Source: Bacteroidales bacterium
Lineage (GTDB): Bacteria > Bacteroidota > Bacteroidia > Bacteroidales > P3
Direction of reading: 5' to 3'
Length of the DNA: 64,000 nt
NCBI GenBank assembly: GCA_017962445.1
Contig: JAGCVI010000022.1
Location: 18,558 to 82,557 of the forward strand
Every line of letters starts with the position of its first letter. Within the stretch, counting starts at the first letter, position 1. The notes under the pieces were generated by a model. That model did not search any database. It saw nothing but the letters and a program-made list of their open reading frames with translations, and was not told the origin of the DNA. The position numbers were made by a program, and so were the translations under genes. Below, piece by piece: positions 51,068 to 60,875 of the stretch.

Positions 51068-54019
51068 TTATTTTACCCCTATCGAATTGTATATCAGAGT
51101 CTGTATGTCGGTGCGGATGTTCATCGATGAGAGTTTGTTGGGCGAGGCGCTTGGGTGTACCCTGTTCGACAAGAAGATGTATATCAGTTTGTATTGAGGG
51201 TCGACCCATACCATTATGCCGGTGAAGCCAGTGTGGCCAAAGCTGCTTTGTGAAGCCAGCGGCGAAACATGGTCGCTTTTATCCTTGATAAGCGGTTTGT
51301 CGAAGCCGAGAGCACGGCGGTTGCCCTTGTCTGCATAGTGCCTTTTGTTGAAAGTCTTGAAGGTCTGCGCCTTGATGTAGCGGTGGCCGCCGTATATTCC
51401 TTCATCGAGCATCATCTGATAGATTTTGAACAAGTCATTGGCTGTAGAGAAAAGGCCTGCGTGTCCGGCGATTCCGCCCACGGCTGCTGAGTTGGGGTCG
51501 TGAACGTAACCGCGTAGAAGCTGTTTGCGGAACACCTTCTCGTTCTCTGTCGGTGCGATGCGTTGTATGTCGATGCCGTTCTGAATTGGTTGGAAAGTAG
51601 TGTTCGCCATGCCTAGAGGAGTATAGAAGTGCTTACGCATGAATATGTCGATACGCTGTCCGCTGACATGTTCCACGAGATCGGCCAGAAGTATGAATCC
51701 TAGGTCGCTGTATACATATTTCTTATCCTTGTTCAGTTTGCTGTCGGTAATCTGCTCGAGGAGCTTGTCCCGATATTTGTCACTGATATAGGTGTTGTCT
51801 CCTATGGCGGTGTAGCCGTCGGGAGGCATAGTGCCGAAGTATAGGTCATCGCTTTCCTCAGACTGTTTCCAGTAGGAGTCGAAAGCTTTTAGTCCCGCGC
51901 AGTGGCTCAGTGCTTCGCGAATGGTTATTTTTTTCTTGTTTGATTTTTTTAGGTATGGCAGATAACGCGACAGTGGGTCGTCGAGTTTTATTTTTCCGTC
52001 ATCCACCAGTTTCATGACGGCAAGATTTGTAGCCGTCACCTTAGTGAGCGAGGCAAGGTCGTAGACAGTGTTGGTGTCCATTGGGGCCGACTGGCTGGAG
52101 TAGGTCTGCCGTCCGTAGCAGCGGTTGTAAACCACCTTGCCGTCCTTGGCCACAAGAATCTGACATCCAGGGTAGGCGTGTTCTTTTATACCGTTTTCTG
52201 CAATGCTGTCGATGGCCTTGAAACACTCAACCTTCATGCCGGCATTCTTCAGTTCTGCGTAGGGATCGACAGGTTTTGGTCGAGGTTTGGGTTTTAGCGA
52301 TGTTCCCTCCTTGTAACCGCCGGTACTGACAGGCAGCACACCCTCGAATTCCGTCTCGCCGCACACGGCTCCATTGGCGGCCTCGATGGCTTCTGGAATA
52401 TTCTGATAAGCAAGCACTACAGCAGAAGGGTAGGGGGCTGATGTCTCCTTCTCGGCGGGTTTGGGAAACTTCTCCATTATATAAGGTGAACCATACACGA
52501 TCACCACAGACTTGGTATCATGAAGAGCGCAGATCTGACGCACTACCGACATGCTCTCGTCGCTAATGCCGTAGTTGTTGGCAGCTCCGACATTGCCGAA
52601 AACAGATATTATCACGTTGCCGGCTTTTTGTATGCGGTTTGCCAGGGTGCTATCGAGTGTGGTGATGGCGTTGTCGCAGTTTCCGACAGACACCTCAACC
52701 ACGTCAAGCTCTTTCCCCATAGGGAGTACTCCGCCGGCATCGTATATCAGTGTGACTGCCTTTTGTGCTATTTTCTTTGTCAGCTGTTGACAATGCTTGT
52801 TGTCCATGGCCGTCGGTACACGCAGTTTCTCGAGCTCCATATTGTGAAGGCCGCACAGGTATTTCTCTCTCAGTATGCGACGGCAGCGGTCGTCAATCAT
52901 CTTTGCAAATGCCGCGTTGTTCTTGGCCTCTTTCACGATGGCTTTGATTGTGGCCTCGACGTCGATGGGCAGTAGTATCACATCGCCGCCGGCCTTGATG
53001 GCGCGGATTGCACCTTCGCCGTCTTTGTAATGCTTTGCCACAGCCTTCATGTCGATGCCGTCGGTGAAGACAAGTCCATCGAATTCCATCTGTCCACGCA
53101 GCAATGGCTGGACTATGCGTTCCGACAGTGATGATGGCATGTTTTTGCGGTTGTCGAGGGCGTTAACCTGCAGGTGGGCTACCATCATGCCGCGTATTCC
53201 GCCCCCAACCAGATGGCGGAATGGGAATAGGTCGATGCTGTCAATATAGTCTTTTGAATGTTTTATAACAGGAAGGTCGAGGTGGCTGTCTACGTCAGTG
53301 TCGCCGTGTCCGGGGAAATGCTTGCCTACAGCTATCACACCCTTTCGCTGCATGGCACGGGCATACATCAACGACTTGGTTGCCACTCGATTCTTGTTTT
53401 CGCCAAACGAGCGGCAGCCTATTACAGGATTTGCAGGATTGTTGTTGATGTCGCACACCGGTGCGAAGTTGACGTTGATACCCATCTTTCGGCACTGGTT
53501 TCCTATTTCCTCGCCGAATTGTGCTATAAGTGTGTCGTTCTTCCTTGACAGGGCACCCATCATCATCTGGCGAGGGAAGGAATAGCAGTCTGTCAACCTC
53601 ATGCCGAGACCCCATTCAGCGTCGATGGTCACCATCAGCGGAATGTCCGACATCTTTTGGTATTCCTTGGTTTGTTCTATCTGGTTTGCTGCGCTGCCCT
53701 TGAAGAAGCAAATGCCTCCCACTCCGAAATCACGGAAGTTCTTCTCGAATTCGCGTTTCTGCTTTTTGTTCATTTTTTGCGGCACGCGGACAAACATCAT
53801 CTGGCCAACCTTGTCCTCTATCGACATGTGCTTCATTTTGTTGTCAGCCCAGCGATAGGCCGCTGCATAACCGGCGGTATCTTTTGACGCTTTTGTCTCT
53901 TTAACCATGGTGGTGCTTTTTGTCGATGCGGACTTTTTCTTGTTTTGTGCCTGTGCACCGACAGTCAGTCCGGCAAACAGCAGGACCATGAGTGCTATTT
54001 TCAAAGACTTATCAATCAT
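51068..54019 (-). CDS. Beta-N-acetylhexosaminidase (GH3) fused to a class C beta-lactamase-like domain
   Basis: About 983 residues from ATG 54019 (longer start 54046). Signal peptide KIALMVLLFAGLTVGAQA. The GH3 part covers about residues 60-600, with the KHFPGHGDTDVDSHLDLP signature and the nucleophile Asp in VFTDGIDMKAV. The C-terminal serine hydrolase domain (about 620-980) has the SxxK motif in YDLASLTKVTATN, YxN-like YVYSDLGFILLADL, and HTG in FGHTGFTGIMVWV. Such fusions occur in Bacteroidetes and are thought to act on peptidoglycan or its fragments in the periplasm. Confidence 0.92.
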   Translation of the reverse strand: MIDKSLKIALMVLLFAGLTVGAQAQNKKKSASTKSTTMVKETKASKDTAGYAAAYRWADNKMKHMSIEDKVGQMMFVRVPQKMNKKQKREFEKNFRDFGVGGICFFKGSAANQIEQTKEYQKMSDIPLMVTIDAEWGLGMRLTDCYSFPRQMMMGALSRKNDTLIAQFGEEIGNQCRKMGINVNFAPVCDINNNPANPVIGCRSFGENKNRVATKSLMYARAMQRKGVIAVGKHFPGHGDTDVDSHLDLPVIKHSKDYIDSIDLFPFRHLVGGGIRGMMVAHLQVNALDNRKNMPSSLSERIVQPLLRGQMEFDGLVFTDGIDMKAVAKHYKDGEGAIRAIKAGGDVILLPIDVEATIKAIVKEAKNNAAFAKMIDDRCRRILREKYLCGLHNMELEKLRVPTAMDNKHCQQLTKKIAQKAVTLIYDAGGVLPMGKELDVVEVSVGNCDNAITTLDSTLANRIQKAGNVIISVFGNVGAANNYGISDESMSVVRQICALHDTKSVVIVYGSPYIMEKFPKPAEKETSAPYPSAVVLAYQNIPEAIEAANGAVCGETEFEGVLPVSTGGYKEGTSLKPKPRPKPVDPYAELKNAGMKVECFKAIDSIAENGIKEHAYPGCQILVAKDGKVVYNRCYGRQTYSSQSAPMDTNTVYDLASLTKVTATNLAVMKLVDDGKIKLDDPLSRYLPYLKKSNKKKITIREALSHCAGLKAFDSYWKQSEESDDLYFGTMPPDGYTAIGDNTYISDKYRDKLLEQITDSKLNKDKKYVYSDLGFILLADLVEHVSGQRIDIFMRKHFYTPLGMANTTFQPIQNGIDIQRIAPTENEKVFRKQLLRGYVHDPNSAAVGGIAGHAGLFSTANDLFKIYQMMLDEGIYGGHRYIKAQTFKTFNKRHYADKGNRRALGFDKPLIKDKSDHVSPLASQSSFGHTGFTGIMVWVDPQYKLIYIFLSNRVHPSASPNKLSSMNIRTDIQTLIYNSIGVK

Positions 54020-54065
54020 GTAGTATACAACGGCTTTTCCTTGCATTTAGTATAATGGGCACAAA

Positions 54066-54097
54066 AAAAACGCCGCTATAAGCGACGTTTTTTTTCT
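54066..54097 (-). terminator. HU gene terminator
   Basis: AAACG-C-CGC / GCG-A-CGTTT (54068-54090) with an A-run to the left and T-run to the right; bidirectional. Confidence 0.75.
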
Positions 54098-54113
54098 CTC
54101 AATGTGGATGAAA

Positions 54114-54398
54114 TTACTTCACATTGTCCTTAACTTCGTTCAGGAAGCTCTTGGCAGGCTTGAAAGCCGGGATGTTGTGAGCAGGAACAATCACAGAGGT
54201 GTTCTTGCTGATGTTGCGACCGGTCTTTTCAGCACGACGCTTGATAATGAAGCTACCGAAACCTCTCAGGTAAACGTTCTCGCCGCCAATCATTGCATCC
54301 TTAACGGTCGTCATGAATTCTTCAACAACGGCTGAAACAGCCAATTTCTCAATGCCAGTCTTCTCTGAAATGGAAGATACGATTTCTGCTTTAGTCAT
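54114..54398 (-). CDS. hup: HU-family DNA-binding protein
   Basis: 94 residues. The classic HU fold: MTKAEIVSSISEKTGIEKL, then VYLRGFGSFIIKRRAEKTGRN leading into the DNA-binding arm, and IPAFKPAKSFLNEVKDNVK. Nucleoid protein that bends DNA. Its promoter on the minus strand has a TACTTTTG -7 box (plus CAAAAGTA 54443-54450). Confidence 0.94.
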   Translation of the reverse strand: MTKAEIVSSISEKTGIEKLAVSAVVEEFMTTVKDAMIGGENVYLRGFGSFIIKRRAEKTGRNISKNTSVIVPAHNIPAFKPAKSFLNEVKDNVK

Positions 54399-54442
54399 TT
54401 TTTTCCTATTTTTTTAAGTTTGATTTCAAATTTTTGGAGTTG

Positions 54443-54476
54443 CAAAAGTACATAAAAAAAATTGTAATTGAGCAAA
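54443..54476 (-). promoter_or_regulatory. HU gene promoter
   Basis: On the minus strand TTTG (54476-54473), 22 bases, TACTTTTG (54450-54443); leader of about 38 bases. Confidence 0.65.
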
Positions 54477-54656
54477 TTTTAATGAAAAAAATTTTTTTTA
54501 GGCTGTTTTATGTTTGATGTTATCGTTGTATTATATTGAAAATCAGTTATATTATACTATTTGTCGCAATTGTTTGTTTTTCAATATCTTTATTTATAAT
54601 ATGGTGTAAAATAACATTTTTAATGGTCGAAATCATTTTTTTTCAAAATTTAATTG

Positions 54657-54664
54657 TAATTTTG
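54657..54664 (+). promoter_or_regulatory. Promoter of the membrane protein gene, -7 box TAATTTTG
   Basis: TAATTTTG fits TAnnTTTG, with a T-rich -33 region at 54636-54640. The ATG is only 22 bases downstream. Confidence 0.6.
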
Positions 54665-54686
54665 CAATTCAAACAATTAGCAAAAA

Positions 54687-55181
54687 ATGAGTATTACAGT
54701 CACGAAAACAAACAAGCTGGTGCGCACCGTCATCATCGACGTTGTTTTGCTTGCAGCCATCTGCATTATTCCAGCAATGTCGCATATTCTTTCATTCCCG
54801 ATCTACAAGCTGAATCCCATGTTGTTGTTCCTTCTGCTTGGTACAGCTCTTGTCAGCGACCGTCGCAATGCCTATCTTTTGGCCGTGGCTCTTCCGTTGG
54901 TATCTATGGCTGTCTCTGGCATGCCGACACCGGCAAAGGCAGCATGTATGGTTCCCGAGCTGGTTGCTGTTGTAGCCCTCTACCAGCTGTTATCGCGTCG
55001 TATGCCTGTTGCTGTCGCCATGTTCGTTTCCATTATTGCTGGCAAGCTTGTTTTCTATGCTCTTATGGCCGTCGTTGTCGCCCCCGAGCATCTCATAGGT
55101 ACTGCCATATGGCTTCAACTTGCCGTCGCACTCATATATGCCGCCTTTTTTGCAACGACAGTTCGACTGAAAAATAGATAG
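54687..55181 (+). CDS. Small membrane protein, possibly ECF transporter S-component-like
   Basis: 164 residues with five or six hydrophobic segments and short loops (TVIIDVVLLAAICIIPAMSH, PMLLFLLLGTALVSDRRNAY, AMFVSIIAGKLVFYALMAVV). Size and hydrophobic pattern resemble substrate-binding S components of ECF vitamin transporters, but no defining motif is seen, so this is a guess. No energising subunits nearby. Confidence 0.6.
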   Translation: MSITVTKTNKLVRTVIIDVVLLAAICIIPAMSHILSFPIYKLNPMLLFLLLGTALVSDRRNAYLLAVALPLVSMAVSGMPTPAKAACMVPELVAVVALYQLLSRRMPVAVAMFVSIIAGKLVFYALMAVVVAPEHLIGTAIWLQLAVALIYAAFFATTVRLKNR

Positions 55182-55257
55182 AATCCATTATATATGGATT
55201 ACAAGTCAGATTCTGTTTCTTTGCGATGGTGACGGATGGAACACTAATAAGAATAAT

Positions 55258-56013
55258 ATGAATACTAATCATATAAAAAGAGTTTTGATTGTCGGTGGCT
55301 CAAGTGGAATTGGATATGCCATTGCCAACATTCTGTCGCAGCGAGAAGAATGTGAAAAAATATACATAGTCGACAAAAATCCATTGCCAATGGATTTCAG
55401 ATGTGACAAGTGTGAGTTCTTTCAAGAAAACTTGGCTCTGTCGGATTTCTCTCTCTTTGATGGCTTTAAGGATATAAATGCACTGGTTATAACCGCAGGA
55501 TTCGGGCAATTGGCCCTTTTCGAGGATGTCTCACAACAGTATATCAGCGATTCTTTCCTGGTGAATTCAGTGGCACCGGTCAGGATTGTACACAAGTTCT
55601 ATGACAAACTGAAAAGCGATGCCGATTTCTATTGCGGCATTATGGTGTCAATTGCCGGGTTCTTGTCGTCGCCTTTTTTCGCAGTTTATGGCGCCACGAA
55701 AGCGGCGTTGAAGATTTTTATAGAGAGTGTCAATGTGGAACTTGAAAAGGGTGGGAGTCAAAATAGGATTCTGAATGTGTCGCCCGGTTCCATTCCAGGA
55801 ACAAGCTTCAACAATGGTAAAAACGACTTGTCGCTATCCTTGCCACTCGCTGGTGAGATAATCGCACACATGGAAAGAAAAGACGATCTTTTCATCCCTC
55901 AATATGATGAGATTTTTCATCAGGTGCTTGAACGCTATCATGATGACTTCCGCTCGGAAGGACGACATAGTTATGACTACAAATTGAAAAGTGGGCGTGT
56001 CAAAAACAACTGA
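55258..56013 (+). CDS. Short-chain dehydrogenase/reductase
   Basis: 251 residues. Cofactor motif VGGSSGIGYAIANIL, NAG-equivalent VITAGFGQLALF, catalytic Ser in SIAGFLSSPF and YxxxK as VYGATKAALKIF. The N-terminus after the first strand (IYIVDKNPL) suggests NAD rather than NADP. First of four genes in line for a surface polymer; 5 bases before the cytidylyltransferase fusion. By context it may reduce a sugar phosphate to the polyol phosphate to be activated. Confidence 0.85.
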   Translation: MNTNHIKRVLIVGGSSGIGYAIANILSQREECEKIYIVDKNPLPMDFRCDKCEFFQENLALSDFSLFDGFKDINALVITAGFGQLALFEDVSQQYISDSFLVNSVAPVRIVHKFYDKLKSDADFYCGIMVSIAGFLSSPFFAVYGATKAALKIFIESVNVELEKGGSQNRILNVSPGSIPGTSFNNGKNDLSLSLPLAGEIIAHMERKDDLFIPQYDEIFHQVLERYHDDFRSEGRHSYDYKLKSGRVKNN

Positions 56014-56018
56014 AAATC

Positions 56019-57365
56019 ATGAAAAAAGTAATTACATACGGAACATTCGACCTGTTTCATTATGGTCACAGACGGCTTTTGGAACGTGCAAAAAAGCTGG
56101 GTGACTATCTTATTGTAGGTGTCACTGCCGAGGATTTCGACAAGGCACGTGGCAAGATCAATGTCCAGCAGACCTTGATGGAGCGAATTGAGGCTCTGAA
56201 GGCTACAGGGCTCGCCGATGAGATTATTATAGAGGAATATGAAGGACAGAAGATAGACGACATATTGCGCTATGGTGTAGACATTTTTGCCATAGGCTCC
56301 GATTGGGTCGGAAAATTCGACTATCTGAAACAATATTGCGAGGTGGTATATCTTGAGCGTACAGAAGGTGTGTCGAGCTCAGAACTTCGTGCAGAGAATA
56401 GTGAGATGAGGCTCGGTATTGTGGGTGACGAGCTGCCGTTTCTCTCCAAGTTTGAAAGAGAAAGCCGCTATGTCAATGGCCTTTCTATATCCGGTTTCTG
56501 CTATTTGCGCAAACATGATTCTTTTCCAGAGAACCTCTCTCTTCTGCCGGTGGTGACCGACGACTTCAAAAAGGTTGTAGAGGTCTCGGATGCAGTGTTC
56601 CTCAACTCCACTCCGCAACAGCACTATCAGCAGATCAAGTATGCCCTGCTCCATGGTTGCCATGTGTTGTGCGAACCGCCTATTTCGATGCGCTGCGAGG
56701 AGTGGGACGAGTTGGTCAAGCTGGCCGCCGACAAGGGACTTGTCCTTATGGATGCCCTGCGTACCGCATACGCCATGGCCTATCGCCGTCTGCTTCTTTT
56801 GGCCAAAAGCGGCGTTATTGGCAGGATTTTCAGCGTCGACTCATCAATAACCGTACAGCGCGACACAGAACTCAAGGGTGACGAGCTGCTTAATGTCAGA
56901 AACAGTATCAGTACCTGGGGTGCAAACTCATTGTTGCCTGTATTCCAGTTGCTTGGGACGGATTATGTCTCGAAGAGGATTATTACACATATTGATAATG
57001 AAGAACTGAAATACGATACCTTCACGAAGATTGACTTTGTTTACAAAGATGCCGTAGCATCGATAAAGGTCGGTAAAGGAGTGAAGACGGAAGGCGATTT
57101 GGTTATCTCGGGCACCACAGGTTACATATATGTCCCCGCACCATGGTGGAAAACCGAGTACTTCGAGGTTCGTCGTGAAGACCCGGCAAACAACAAGCGC
57201 TATTTCTACCAGCTTGACGGCGAGGGTATCCGTTATGAACTTGTATCATTTGTAAGGTCTGTCCAGACGGGACGTTCCTATCCGTATATTAACAATGCAG
57301 TATCGAAAGCGATGGTTGGCATAATCGAGGATTTCTATTCTGAAAAAGACCTTGTGCGCATATAA
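56019..57365 (+). CDS. Cytidylyltransferase fused to a Gfo/Idh/MocA-type oxidoreductase
   Basis: 448 residues. Residues 1-130 are a TagD-like cytidylyltransferase: YGTFDLFHYGHRRLLERAKK with the HxGH motif, and YLERTEGVSSSELR corresponding to RTEGISTT. From about 140 onward the sequence resembles the Gfo/Idh/MocA family: FLNSTPQQHYQQIKYALLHG, then VLCEPPISM as the E(K)P motif with the Lys replaced by Pro, and DALRTAYAMAYRRL. Probably makes a CDP-polyol (CDP-glycerol or similar) with coupled redox. The replacement of the usual EKP lysine may mean the oxidoreductase half is altered in function. Confidence 0.85.
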   Translation: MKKVITYGTFDLFHYGHRRLLERAKKLGDYLIVGVTAEDFDKARGKINVQQTLMERIEALKATGLADEIIIEEYEGQKIDDILRYGVDIFAIGSDWVGKFDYLKQYCEVVYLERTEGVSSSELRAENSEMRLGIVGDELPFLSKFERESRYVNGLSISGFCYLRKHDSFPENLSLLPVVTDDFKKVVEVSDAVFLNSTPQQHYQQIKYALLHGCHVLCEPPISMRCEEWDELVKLAADKGLVLMDALRTAYAMAYRRLLLLAKSGVIGRIFSVDSSITVQRDTELKGDELLNVRNSISTWGANSLLPVFQLLGTDYVSKRIITHIDNEELKYDTFTKIDFVYKDAVASIKVGKGVKTEGDLVISGTTGYIYVPAPWWKTEYFEVRREDPANNKRYFYQLDGEGIRYELVSFVRSVQTGRSYPYINNAVSKAMVGIIEDFYSEKDLVRI

Positions 57366-57387
57366 CTATACCAACAACTGACAAGAT

Positions 57388-58689
57388 ATGAATGATCTGA
57401 AATATAAACTACTTCTAACCCTTGCTCACAAGGATGCCATCCGTACCCGTGTGCCTTTCCTTTTCAAGCACATGATGGTTGCATCGCAGCGACGCACGCT
57501 TCAGGTGGCCAAAAGTCTGAAAGACAAGCCCACCATCGAGGTTGCATTTCTGCTTACTATTCCTGGCATGTGGAAGCTCGACTACCTTTTCCGCCTCATG
57601 CAGCAGAATCCCAAGTATCATCCATACGTAGTTATCTATCCATATTCACAGTACAAAGGCTTTAGCCACGATGAAGTGTGGAAAACTATAAAACGCACAG
57701 AGGATTTCATCAAAGAACGTGGATTCGAATATATAATACCTTACGATTCTGAAAGAAAGAAATGGCTCGACATAAAAAAAACAAACAAGCCCGATATTGT
57801 CTTCTTCACAACACCCTATCGTGATGTCTTGCCGCAATATTATATCTACAACTTCAAAGACTGTCTGACCTGCTACGTTCCATACGCGTTCAATGCTATC
57901 AATTTCTATGACACACTCTATCATATACCTTCTGTGAACCTGTTCGGCTTCTATTTTGCCGAGACCAAGATTCATCAACAGTACGTTCGTCAATATGGCC
58001 GCAATGGCGGCACACGGGCATATGCTCCTGGCTATCCTGGCACAGAAGTATATCTCCATAGCGACTATGTCTCGCACGATGTATGGAAACCGCAGCCTGT
58101 CACCAAAAAACGAATCATCTGGGCCCCGCATCACACTATCGGCGACTCGTTCAATACCTCCACGTTCCTTGAGAATTGCCAGTTGATGCTCCAGCTTGCC
58201 GAGAAATACAAGGACACCGTCCAGTTTGCCTTTAAACCTCATCAACTCTTGAGATTTAAGCTGATAGACCTCTGGGGCGAGGAGCGCACCACACAATACT
58301 ACAACCAGTGGGCATCGATGGACAATACCCAGCTTGAAGAGGCTGGCTATATTGATCTTTTCATACATTCTGACGCACTCATCCACGATTGCGGCTCCTT
58401 CACAACCGAATACCTCTTCCTCAACAAGCCGGTAATGTATCTGCAAAAAGAAGACAACATTGATGATAAGTTCAACACCTATGGTATAAAAGCATATCAG
58501 CAGCATTATCATGGCCGCAATGCATCAGACATAGAAAGATTCGTTGAAAATGTTGTCATAAAAGGCGAAGATACTATGAAAGACCAGCGCCGACAGTTCT
58601 TCAATGAATATCTTGCACCCGTCGATGGCATGTTACCGTCGCAGTATATTATGAATGTATTGGAATCTGCTATCAATGGAGAATTGTGA
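57388..58689 (+). CDS. CDP-glycerol glycerophosphotransferase-like enzyme
   Basis: 433 residues. The C-terminal half has the TagB/TagF-type glycerophosphotransferase core: RIIWAPHHTIGDSFN, VQFAFKPHQLLRFKL and SDALIHDCGSFTTEYLFLNK. The His residues of APHHT and KPHQ fit the catalytic positions. The N-terminal part is divergent. By context it uses a CDP-polyol made by the preceding gene to add polyol phosphate to a surface glycan. It starts 22 bases after the preceding gene. Confidence 0.88.
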   Translation: MNDLKYKLLLTLAHKDAIRTRVPFLFKHMMVASQRRTLQVAKSLKDKPTIEVAFLLTIPGMWKLDYLFRLMQQNPKYHPYVVIYPYSQYKGFSHDEVWKTIKRTEDFIKERGFEYIIPYDSERKKWLDIKKTNKPDIVFFTTPYRDVLPQYYIYNFKDCLTCYVPYAFNAINFYDTLYHIPSVNLFGFYFAETKIHQQYVRQYGRNGGTRAYAPGYPGTEVYLHSDYVSHDVWKPQPVTKKRIIWAPHHTIGDSFNTSTFLENCQLMLQLAEKYKDTVQFAFKPHQLLRFKLIDLWGEERTTQYYNQWASMDNTQLEEAGYIDLFIHSDALIHDCGSFTTEYLFLNKPVMYLQKEDNIDDKFNTYGIKAYQQHYHGRNASDIERFVENVVIKGEDTMKDQRRQFFNEYLAPVDGMLPSQYIMNVLESAINGEL

Positions 58690-58779
58690 TTGGTCAATTG
58701 TTCTATATGTTTTTTTTAACCCTCAACACCCTTTTAACCCTAAAGCTTTTAAACTCTTAACTCCTTAAACGATTACGCA

Positions 58780-59889
58780 ATGAAACAATACGATTATATA
58801 ATTGTCGGAGCGGGACTCTACGGCTCCGTATTTGCCCACGAAGCTGCTGCACGCGGCAAACGCTGCCTTGTTCTCGAACGTCGCGATCATATCGGCGGCA
58901 ACTGCTACACTAAGCGAATCAATGACATCAACGTCCACTGGTATGGTGCACACATATTCCACACCTCCGACGAAAAAGTGTGGCAATACATTAACCGTTT
59001 CTGCAACTTCAACCACTACGTCAACAGTCCTATTGCCAACTACAAAGGTGAGCTGTACAACATGCCTTTCAACATGAATACCTTCACCAAGTTATGGCCC
59101 GATGTCATAACCCCGGAACAGGCCAAGGCCCGCATTGCTGAGCAGCAGGCACAGTTTGCCGACATTGCGGAACCCAAAAACCTCTACGAACAAGGCATGA
59201 AACTTGCTGGTAGCGACATCTTCCTCAAACTCGTCAAAGGCTATTCCGAGAAACAGTGGGGCCTCCCTGCCGACCAGATTCCAGCCTTCGTACTCCGTCG
59301 TCTGCCGTTCCGTTTCACATTCGACAACAACTACTTTAACGATCCTCACCAAGGTATTCCAATCGGTGGCTACACTCCCATATTTGAGAAATTGCTTGAA
59401 GGTGTGGAAGTACGTCTGAATACAGATTTCCTTGCTGACAAACAGAAATACCTTGACATGGCAGAGCGTGTGCTCTACACCGGTCCCATCGACGCATACT
59501 TCGACTTCCGTCTTGGGCATCTTGACTTCCGTTCTCTCCGTTTCGACCACCAACTCAAGGAAGGTGTCCAGAACTACCAAGGCAACGCAGTGTTCAACTA
59601 CACCGATGCCGAGACGCCCTATACCAGGGTAATAGAGCACAAACACTTCGAATTTGGCACACAGCCTGACACTGTCGTCACCTTTGAATATTCTCAGGAT
59701 TGGAAACCTGGCGTCGAACCGTACTATCCTATCAACAACGAACGCAACGACGCTCTCGCCGCAAAATACAGAGAGCTTGCCGCCAGCCAGCCCGATGTTT
59801 TCTTTGGGGGACGCCTTGGCGAATACAAGTATTATGATATGGATAAAATCATAGCCCAGGTTCTAAACCACCCATGGCTTAATGATTAG
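58780..59889 (+). CDS. glf: UDP-galactopyranose mutase
   Basis: Flavoenzyme that interconverts UDP-galactopyranose and UDP-galactofuranose for surface polysaccharide. 369 residues. FAD-binding IVGAGLYGSVFAHEAAARGK, RDHIGGNCYTKRI, HWYGAHIFHTSD and the C-terminal GRLGEYKYYDMDKII. Complete. Its place after the glycerophosphotransferase suggests a galactofuranose-containing polymer. Confidence 0.96.
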   Translation: MKQYDYIIVGAGLYGSVFAHEAAARGKRCLVLERRDHIGGNCYTKRINDINVHWYGAHIFHTSDEKVWQYINRFCNFNHYVNSPIANYKGELYNMPFNMNTFTKLWPDVITPEQAKARIAEQQAQFADIAEPKNLYEQGMKLAGSDIFLKLVKGYSEKQWGLPADQIPAFVLRRLPFRFTFDNNYFNDPHQGIPIGGYTPIFEKLLEGVEVRLNTDFLADKQKYLDMAERVLYTGPIDAYFDFRLGHLDFRSLRFDHQLKEGVQNYQGNAVFNYTDAETPYTRVIEHKHFEFGTQPDTVVTFEYSQDWKPGVEPYYPINNERNDALAAKYRELAASQPDVFFGGRLGEYKYYDMDKIIAQVLNHPWLND

Positions 59890-59963
59890 TAGTCTCTGAT
59901 TGGATTTGTGAATTGAAAAGCTGGCATAGAGTAGGGGCCATCCTTTTCCTGTCAGTTCTCGGT

Positions 59964-60875
59964 TTACTGTTTACCGTTCTCATTTTCCTGCTTAAGTAGC
60001 TTCTGCAGAAACTCAATTCCTGCCTGATAGCCGTATAGGTAGAATTCGTCAATCTTGTCAAAATCCAGCTTCTTTAACCCGTGAACATTGATTCCTACCT
60101 TGTGCGTGCATAGGTGAAGATGGTCGTAAGTGCACAAGTTGGAGTTTAGTGCAAAAGCTTTTGCTGCCACATCCTTAGGATTGTCAAGGGTCTTTTTCTT
60201 CTTGTCTCCGACAAAAAAGACACCGATCCTTACATTGCAGCCTGCCTCTACCAGTGGCTCCACAGGCAGATTGTTCAGGATGTAGCCGTCGACGTAGTAT
60301 ACGCTGTCAATAAGCATGGGTGCGAACACCCTTGGTATCGAAGCTGACGCAGTAACCCATTCGCACAGCCTCCCACCGGTTGAGACATACACAGGCCGTG
60401 CATTTGTCACATCCGTCACACAGCAATAGAAAGGTATCTTCAGTGAGTCAAAGCTGTCGTGTGGCACATACTTCAGCATCATCGCCCTCATGCGGCTCAT
60501 GTCCGCCAGTCCACCGTCGCGCTTCATGTTTAGCCTGAATATGCGTCTCTTCTTCAGCATCCTCTCTTGCTTAATGATCTCTATTATCTCCATCGGGCTG
60601 TAGCCAGCCGCGTAGAACATGCCCACAATGGCGCCCATCGACGTGCCGCTGATGCAGTCAATCTTTATCCCGGCATCGTCCATAGCCTGCAGAAAACCAA
60701 GATGCGCATATCCCTTCGCCGACCCTCCGCACAGTGAAACACCTATACGCACACTGTCGTTCTGCAGCTGCCCGATTCTTGGCCATCCGTCGAAAGTCTT
60801 GTTGAGAGCATCGCGTTGCGCCAGGCTCGTCATGCACAACGACACCAATACTATTAATGCAACTTTTCTTTTCAT
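59964..60875 (-). CDS. Patatin-like phospholipase, secreted
   Basis: 303 residues. Signal peptide MKRKVALIVLVSLCMTSLAQ. Oxyanion loop GVSLCGGSAKGYAHLG, nucleophile Ser in SGTSMGAIVGMFYAAGY, and catalytic Asp in YYVDGYILNNLPVEPL. Serine lipid hydrolase like RssA/YlbK, here exported. Convergent with glf. Confidence 0.92.
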   Translation of the reverse strand: MKRKVALIVLVSLCMTSLAQRDALNKTFDGWPRIGQLQNDSVRIGVSLCGGSAKGYAHLGFLQAMDDAGIKIDCISGTSMGAIVGMFYAAGYSPMEIIEIIKQERMLKKRRIFRLNMKRDGGLADMSRMRAMMLKYVPHDSFDSLKIPFYCCVTDVTNARPVYVSTGGRLCEWVTASASIPRVFAPMLIDSVYYVDGYILNNLPVEPLVEAGCNVRIGVFFVGDKKKKTLDNPKDVAAKAFALNSNLCTYDHLHLCTHKVGINVHGLKKLDFDKIDEFYLYGYQAGIEFLQKLLKQENENGKQ

